Position numbers and translations under genes: made by a program
Notes under the pieces: model-generated
What the model was told of the DNA's origin: nothing
Database searches by the model: none
The model's input: only the letters and a program-made list of their open reading frames with translations
Part shown: piece after piece, positions 59,853 through 64,000 of the stretch
Position numbering within the stretch: position 1 is the stretch's first letter
Layout: the number at the start of each line of letters is the position of its first letter
Assembly: GCF_900104695.1 (NCBI RefSeq)
Contig: NZ_FNSW01000001.1
Location: 5,128,501 to 5,192,500 of the forward strand
From: Paenibacillus sp. GP183
GTDB taxonomy: Bacteria > Bacillota > Bacilli > Paenibacillales > NBRC-103111
Length of the DNA: 64,000 nt
Reading direction: 5' to 3'

Positions 59853-60674
59853 ATGAATTTTTTACAAACGATTATTTTTGCCATTATTCAAGGAATTACA
59901 GAATTATTTCCCATCAGTAGTGTTGCACATGGAGTTCTTACTCCCTATTTCTTTCACTGGAACCTCGATGACAAGTTCCTAAAAGAGCATTTCCTTCCCT
60001 ATGTCGTCATGCTTCATTTAGGGACAGCCCTTGCTTTACTTGTTTATTTTCGTAAAGAATGGATAGAAATACTGCGTTCGTTATTGGATCAAAAGCGTAA
60101 AGATAGCCGGAGGCTACTCGTTTATCTCATCATCGCAACAATCCCAGCTGCGTTGATCGGATTAGTGCTTGAAAAATCTCTTCGCAACATTTTTAGCAAT
60201 GTTGCATTATGCGCAGTGTTTTTGATCTTGAACGGTTTTTTGCTTTTTTTCGGGGAAAAGTCATCTGGCAAGGGCACAAAAGATATAAATGATCTGAGTT
60301 TGCGGCAGGTGTTCATTATCGGTTTGTTCCAGTCATTAGCTCTGATTCCTGGCTTTTCACGTTCGGGTGCAAGCATGACAGCTGGGTTCTGGATGGGCCT
60401 GAAACATGAAGCAGCAGCACGCTTTTCCATGCTAATGGCGACACCTATTATTATCGGAGCCGGCATTGTAGAGGTTCCCAAATTAATGAAACATGGTACT
60501 AGCGGATTGCTCAGCATGTCACTATTGGGAGGACTGTTTGCCGGGATATTCGCCTTTCTTAGCGTATGGATTTTAATGAAATGGTTTCATAAGCATGAAT
60601 TTCGGGCCATGCGTCCATTTGCAATTTACTGCTGGCTCATTGGTATCATTGTTTTGATTACATACTGGATTTAA
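59853..60674 (+). CDS. uppP: Undecaprenyl-diphosphate phosphatase
   Basis: 273 aa integral membrane enzyme with about eight helices. QGITELFPISSVAH (near 13-26, the E/Q-rich BacA motif 1) and PGFSRSGAS (near 168) are the two catalytic signatures. It recycles the undecaprenyl carrier for wall synthesis and can give bacitracin tolerance. The motif-1 His/Val positions (SSVAH) differ from the E. coli SSTGH form but fit Bacillota variants. Monocistronic, with a terminator at 60769. Confidence 0.93.
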   Translation: MNFLQTIIFAIIQGITELFPISSVAHGVLTPYFFHWNLDDKFLKEHFLPYVVMLHLGTALALLVYFRKEWIEILRSLLDQKRKDSRRLLVYLIIATIPAALIGLVLEKSLRNIFSNVALCAVFLILNGFLLFFGEKSSGKGTKDINDLSLRQVFIIGLFQSLALIPGFSRSGASMTAGFWMGLKHEAAARFSMLMATPIIIGAGIVEVPKLMKHGTSGLLSMSLLGGLFAGIFAFLSVWILMKWFHKHEFRAMRPFAIYCWLIGIIVLITYWI

Positions 60675-60768
60675 AAATAAAAAAGTTAAATGCCTTACCA
60701 ATGCAAATTTAGTGATAATCACAAACTCTGCAGATGTTGTATATGGATAGTAGACAATAAAAAAGTTC

Positions 60769-60807
60769 GTTTCGGCCTTATTAGAAGGTATGAAACGATC
60801 GTTTTTA
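60769..60807 (+). terminator. Intrinsic terminator after uppP
   Basis: CGTTTC and CCTT pair with AAGG and GAAACG, then GATCGTTTTT. Confidence 0.7.
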
Positions 60808-60864
60808 AAATTAAGGTTGGTTTAATAAATAGACTTTTTAACTAGGAGTTGGGAGGTAAAATAG

Positions 60865-61140
60865 ATGGAATGGAAAGATAAATCATCATACAGAGATGAC
60901 AAGGAAAGGATTCCCTGTCACTGGGTTGTACAGTTAGATAATGTCGATGTATCAATTCATAGACATATTCATTACGGGAAAGGAAATTGGCTGACTAGTT
61001 CAAGATATTTGCAGATTGAGAAGAAAGTTTTAAAGAACAAGGATGTTGAAGCTGCTAAAAATGAAGCACTAACAATAGCAAAAGAAAAAATAATAAAAAA
61101 GCTGAATGAATTAGAAGCTGCGTTAAAGGTGATGAAATAA
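60865..61140 (+). CDS. Hypothetical protein (91 aa)
   Basis: GGGAGG lies eight bases before ATG. The N-terminal half (DKERIPCHWVVQLDNVDVSIHRHIHY) looks like a beta-rich fold, and the C-terminal third is a Lys/Glu helix (EAAKNEALTIAKEKIIKKLNELE, shown in part). I do not recognise the family. Stands alone. Confidence 0.6.
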   Translation: MEWKDKSSYRDDKERIPCHWVVQLDNVDVSIHRHIHYGKGNWLTSSRYLQIEKKVLKNKDVEAAKNEALTIAKEKIIKKLNELEAALKVMK

Positions 61141-61255
61141 TTGTTTCAAGGGCTGTGGTGGCTTATATCTTAGAGCCTTTAGCAGCATAGGCACCTTTTT
61201 TCTCATTGTTATATACAAATCTATCTTACCAGAACATAAACTATTTGGGGAGGAA

Positions 61256-61870
61256 TTAGCTTAATACTTGATGCAAACCCACAAGAATAAGAAGAACTCC
61301 AGAGACAGCATTCGCCTGTTTTCCTAACTTATCAGCAGCAAACCTTGCCCCCAAATAAGCACATAAACCAACACAAAAGAAGCTTAACGCTCCAGAAATA
61401 AATGAAGTTGCCCAAATATTTAGATGAGTAATCCCGGCATCAAATCCCCCAGCTAAATTATTTATGGATAAAGTGATCCCAAGTATGATGGATTCAATAA
61501 AACCAACTGACTTTGATCCATCCATGTCTGCCTCCTCAGGATTTCGCAAAATTCGGGATAGAAGATTACGATTAGTTGGTTGTTGTTTTAATTTTTTATC
61601 AAGCAATGGTTGAATTAATACCCAAATCCCGATGGTAACCAATACAATCATGCCAATGACATTGCAGATAAAGGGTGGTAGCCAGAGAGAAATCCAATCT
61701 CCAAAAAGACCCCCTACAAGTGCAAGCAGAAATCCCATCATGGCAATGACGATATTAGCCATAAATGGAACCCTAATTTTCTTTACTCCATATGCAACGC
61801 CAACCCCAGCATTATCAAGATTTGATGCTACACCGATTGCTATCATTGGTATCAAGCTACCTATATCCAT
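61256..61870 (-). CDS. ytaF: YtaF/MntP-like membrane protein
   Basis: 204 aa, six hydrophobic helices with paired polar motifs: AIGVASNLDNAGVGVAYG near residue 11 and GITLSINNLAGGFDAG near 135. Asp/Asn residues inside helices are typical of MntP-like transporters. The length and a charged mid-loop (NPEEADMDGSKSVGFIES) match the sporulation-associated YtaF group. ATG 61870 has AAGGAG eight bases upstream; the longer frame adds three residues without a site. Confidence 0.82.
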   Translation of the reverse strand: MDIGSLIPMIAIGVASNLDNAGVGVAYGVKKIRVPFMANIVIAMMGFLLALVGGLFGDWISLWLPPFICNVIGMIVLVTIGIWVLIQPLLDKKLKQQPTNRNLLSRILRNPEEADMDGSKSVGFIESIILGITLSINNLAGGFDAGITHLNIWATSFISGALSFFCVGLCAYLGARFAADKLGKQANAVSGVLLILVGLHQVLS

Positions 61871-62001
61871 GCAAATCACTCCTTAACCATATTTATCACA
61901 TCATATTGAGAATGTTGAGGAAATGTGCTTATCCCTTACATATACTGTTGATAGAACTTCAACAAGTCATCTATTTAAACAAATGAAGGGATTGAACTGG
62001 C

Positions 62002-62652
62002 ATGTCTGAGGACAAAAGAGACCTAACCCTTGGTTTACTGTTAAAGTCATTGTTAGAGAAACATTCGCTGTCGATGCGTAAGCTTAGTACACTCACAGGA
62101 ATCGATACAGCAACAATCTCACGAATTATAAATGGAAAGCAACAAGCAAAGCTTAATCACTTAAAACAATTTGCTTGCCACCTTAACATTCCGATAGAGA
62201 GGTTGATTAAAGCAGCTGGTTTTGAAGTTGGAAGACACCGAGAAGACATTCATTTAGATATTCATAATTCAGTTGATACCATTCAAGAAGTCCTTGGTAA
62301 TTTATTCGATCAACAGTTTACTACAGCCCGTGTTGAACAGGAATTAGATAAATATCAGCAATACGCGCAAACTGAGGAAGGTCATCAAATCATTTATCAG
62401 GATTTTAAAACAAAAGTTGAGCAAGTAAGTGGTGCAGGCCCATTTATTGAACAGTTGAAACACATGCATACTGAATATTGCAAGGATACTACTTCAACGG
62501 CCAAACGTGCCGTGCTTGGAAGTGCACTGTTATATTTCATTTTATCTGCAGACATTATTCCGGATTACGTCTTCCCAATTGGCTATTTAGATGATGCTAT
62601 GGCTGTTCAGATTGTATTAAACCGACTTTCAAAAATCAACAATACTGGATGA
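62002..62652 (+). CDS. HTH (XRE) protein with DUF1232 domain
   Basis: 216 aa. A Cro/CI-type HTH (LSMRKLSTLTGIDTATISRIINGKQQ, about residues 22-48; helix 3 TATISRII) is joined by a helical linker to a C-terminal DUF1232/YkvA region (LYFILSADIIPDYVFPIGYLDDAMAV, about 176-201), a short membrane-associated motif. GAAGGG lies 11 bases upstream of ATG. It may sense a membrane state; targets are unknown. It diverges from ytaF. Confidence 0.82.
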   Translation: MSEDKRDLTLGLLLKSLLEKHSLSMRKLSTLTGIDTATISRIINGKQQAKLNHLKQFACHLNIPIERLIKAAGFEVGRHREDIHLDIHNSVDTIQEVLGNLFDQQFTTARVEQELDKYQQYAQTEEGHQIIYQDFKTKVEQVSGAGPFIEQLKHMHTEYCKDTTSTAKRAVLGSALLYFILSADIIPDYVFPIGYLDDAMAVQIVLNRLSKINNTG

Positions 62653-63069
62653 TAATAAGCGGGGGTGACTGTCGGATTGCGGGGCAATTACCTTCGGGCT
62701 GAGACATCTGAACAATTTTGAAGATGTGAAGCGGCATTTGTAATCAAAATGAAATAAGCCGTTGACACTGCGTTAATGAACCAAGCCTATAATAAAAGAC
62801 GACCCCCTTTAAAATATATAAAATTAAGATCCACAGTTTGTTGCTGTGGATCTCTTTCTGTCTGCAGATATATTCATAAAATAAGGTATTTTATACATAT
62901 GTCTGAACAAATCGCCTAATACAATACCAAAGATTTATGTCAAAATTATGTCAAATGGGTCCTAAAAAAATAAAAATTTCATACCATCGAACTACCCCCA
63001 AATATCAATCTAGTTCTTCCGAATGAGTAGGTGTAAGAACAAAAAAACCAGAAAAAGGATGATGAAACT
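62653..63069. other. Intergenic region before the SLH gene
   Basis: No gene. It holds a terminator (62827-62858) and a stretch at 62871-62912 (ATAAAATAAGG...ATACATATGTCTG) like the lead-in of the dispersed repeat at 2161 but without the GCTAACGG box. Confidence 0.5.
62827..62858 (+). terminator. Intrinsic terminator
   Basis: AGATCCACAG (62827-62836) pairs perfectly with CTGTGGATCT (62844-62853), followed by CTTTCTG. Confidence 0.75.
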
Positions 63070-63858
63070 ATGAAAAAAACGTTGGCAATTTTATCCGTGT
63101 TCTCGATGCTGTCTCTCTCCGCTGTACCGGCATTCGCTGCAGAAAACAATGGTAACATCAACATCAATGGAAACCAGAACATCATCCAAGTTAAGAACAA
63201 CACTGAAGTAAATAACGTCAACATCAATTTGGTTGATATTAACGGACACTGGGCAGAAAAATACATAAAGGACCTCGTTTCAAAAGGAATCCTCGAAGGC
63301 GATGACAAACACCATTTCAATCCTGACCAGCACGTAACACGAGAACAATTCGCCGCAATGGTGGCAAGAATGTTTCATTTGAAAAACATGTCCAGCACGC
63401 AGGATTTTGTTGACGTACCACAAAAACGTTGGTCGTACAATGTAGTGGAAGCCACTAAAGATTATTTCGACGCTTACAAAGATCTGAACGGTGGTTATGA
63501 CTTCCTTCCTGCGGAAGGGGCAAAAAGACAAGACGTGACGGTTACCCTCGTCAAAGTGATCATGAAATTGAATGCGTCCATTCAATTGATGGATGCTAAT
63601 TCTTCAGATCAACTCCTTCAAAGTAAGTTCAAGGATGCAAGCGATATTGCTGTCGTACTTCGTCCTTATGTAGCTACGGCTGTTCAAAACAATCTGATCC
63701 AAGGGGACGACCAAGGCCGATTCAATCCAGATCGTACGCTTACCCGTGCAGAGGCATCGACACTACTGGATCGTTTGTCCGATCTCAATATCGTTGTTGG
63801 GGTTCCTTCTGGTTCCACGACGGTTACTGGAAGCACGTATGGCACTACTTCTAAATAG
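63070..63858 (+). CDS. S-layer-homology domain surface protein
   Basis: 262 aa. A classical signal peptide (KKTLAILSVFSMLSLSAVPAFA, about 22 residues, AFA cleavage; shown in part) is followed by an Asn-rich linker (NINGNQNIIQVKNN). SLH modules follow: DINGHWAEKYIKDLVSKGIL...FNPDQHVTREQFAAM, a middle module (FVDVPQKRWSYNVVEA), and FKDASDIA...FNPDRTLTRAEASTL. It would bind pyruvylated wall polymer. There is no further domain beyond a Ser/Thr tail, so it may be a small wall protein. AAGGATG lies upstream of ATG. Confidence 0.9.
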   Translation: MKKTLAILSVFSMLSLSAVPAFAAENNGNININGNQNIIQVKNNTEVNNVNINLVDINGHWAEKYIKDLVSKGILEGDDKHHFNPDQHVTREQFAAMVARMFHLKNMSSTQDFVDVPQKRWSYNVVEATKDYFDAYKDLNGGYDFLPAEGAKRQDVTVTLVKVIMKLNASIQLMDANSSDQLLQSKFKDASDIAVVLRPYVATAVQNNLIQGDDQGRFNPDRTLTRAEASTLLDRLSDLNIVVGVPSGSTTVTGSTYGTTSK

Positions 63859-63914
63859 GGGTTGAGCTAGCATGTAACACTACTGTAAATGGAAAACACA
63901 TAAATATAACAAAT

Positions 63915-63950
63915 AAGATTGTAGATCCTTCAAGGGATTGCAGTCTTATT
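63915..63950 (+). terminator. Intrinsic terminator after the SLH gene
   Basis: AAGATTGTAGATCC pairs with GGGATTGCAGTCTT (a few mismatches), followed by ATTTG. Confidence 0.6.
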
Positions 63951-64000
63951 TGTTATTACATATTCGTATTAGCCGTAGCAACATCGTAAAAAATAGTGTT

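Overview
The window reads as low-to-moderate GC chromosomal DNA of an endospore-forming Bacillota, most likely Paenibacillus or a close relative. The reasons are strong Shine-Dalgarno sites, a sigma-K fragment, an S-layer-homology protein, a YtoI/YtaF/UppP background, membrane-anchored AraC regulators beside LplB-type sugar ABC permeases, and many IS elements. No intact tRNA or rRNA and no CRISPR array were seen.

Layout. 1-16 kb is a worn accessory region: a truncated transposase between two tiny paralogous genes, a glutathione peroxidase, an EamA exporter, HD and NUDIX proteins, AraC and ArsR/DUF2087 regulators, a cytochrome P450, and many broken genes (kinase, VOC, GNAT, SDR, DinB, LysE). 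An IS1182 element sits inside an IS3 remnant. 16-24 kb holds small stand-alone genes (DUF4375-like, GNAT, tautomerase, nucleotidyltransferase, TetR plus CrtC-like pair) and the first of two identical IS110-family elements. 24-34 kb is a short-chain acyl-CoA/acetate block: TetR with a palindromic operator, enoyl-CoA hydratase, acetate-CoA ligase, FabG/PhaB-type reductase, thiolase, isocitrate lyase and a YtoI-like regulator. Together they would turn short acids or ketone bodies into acetyl-CoA and feed the glyoxylate shunt. 34-38 kb is a scar zone with a GH31 remnant, a 5'-truncated sigK, a tRNA-Val 3' half, a truncated integrase and a stray piece of a sugar isomerase gene. 38.5-54 kb is one long co-oriented amino-sugar catabolic cluster: AraC-type membrane regulator, three Gfo/Idh/MocA oxidoreductases, NagB-like deaminase, two ABC permeases and a lipoprotein binding protein, epimerase-like protein, DHDPS-like lyase, NagA, MFS exporter and TIM-barrel isomerase. 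54-59.5 kb again holds remnants (IS6, M81 peptidase, OmpL47-like tail), a lasso-like precursor peptide and the second IS110-family copy. 59.8-64 kb looks like ordinary chromosome (uppP, ytaF, HTH-DUF1232, SLH protein).

The most interesting signal is the pair of 1777-bp IS110-family (IS1111-like) elements. Each has a long 3' non-coding segment closed by a perfect 17-bp inverted repeat. Inside it, one 10-base stretch is exactly complementary to the sequence just outside the right end of the first copy, and one 8-base stretch is exactly complementary to the element's own left end. This is what a bridge RNA would show. Its inferred target is one box of a dispersed bipartite repeat (GCTAACGG-type boxes around a hairpin) found at about 16 places in this window.

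All assignments come from reading the sequence. No database search was possible.
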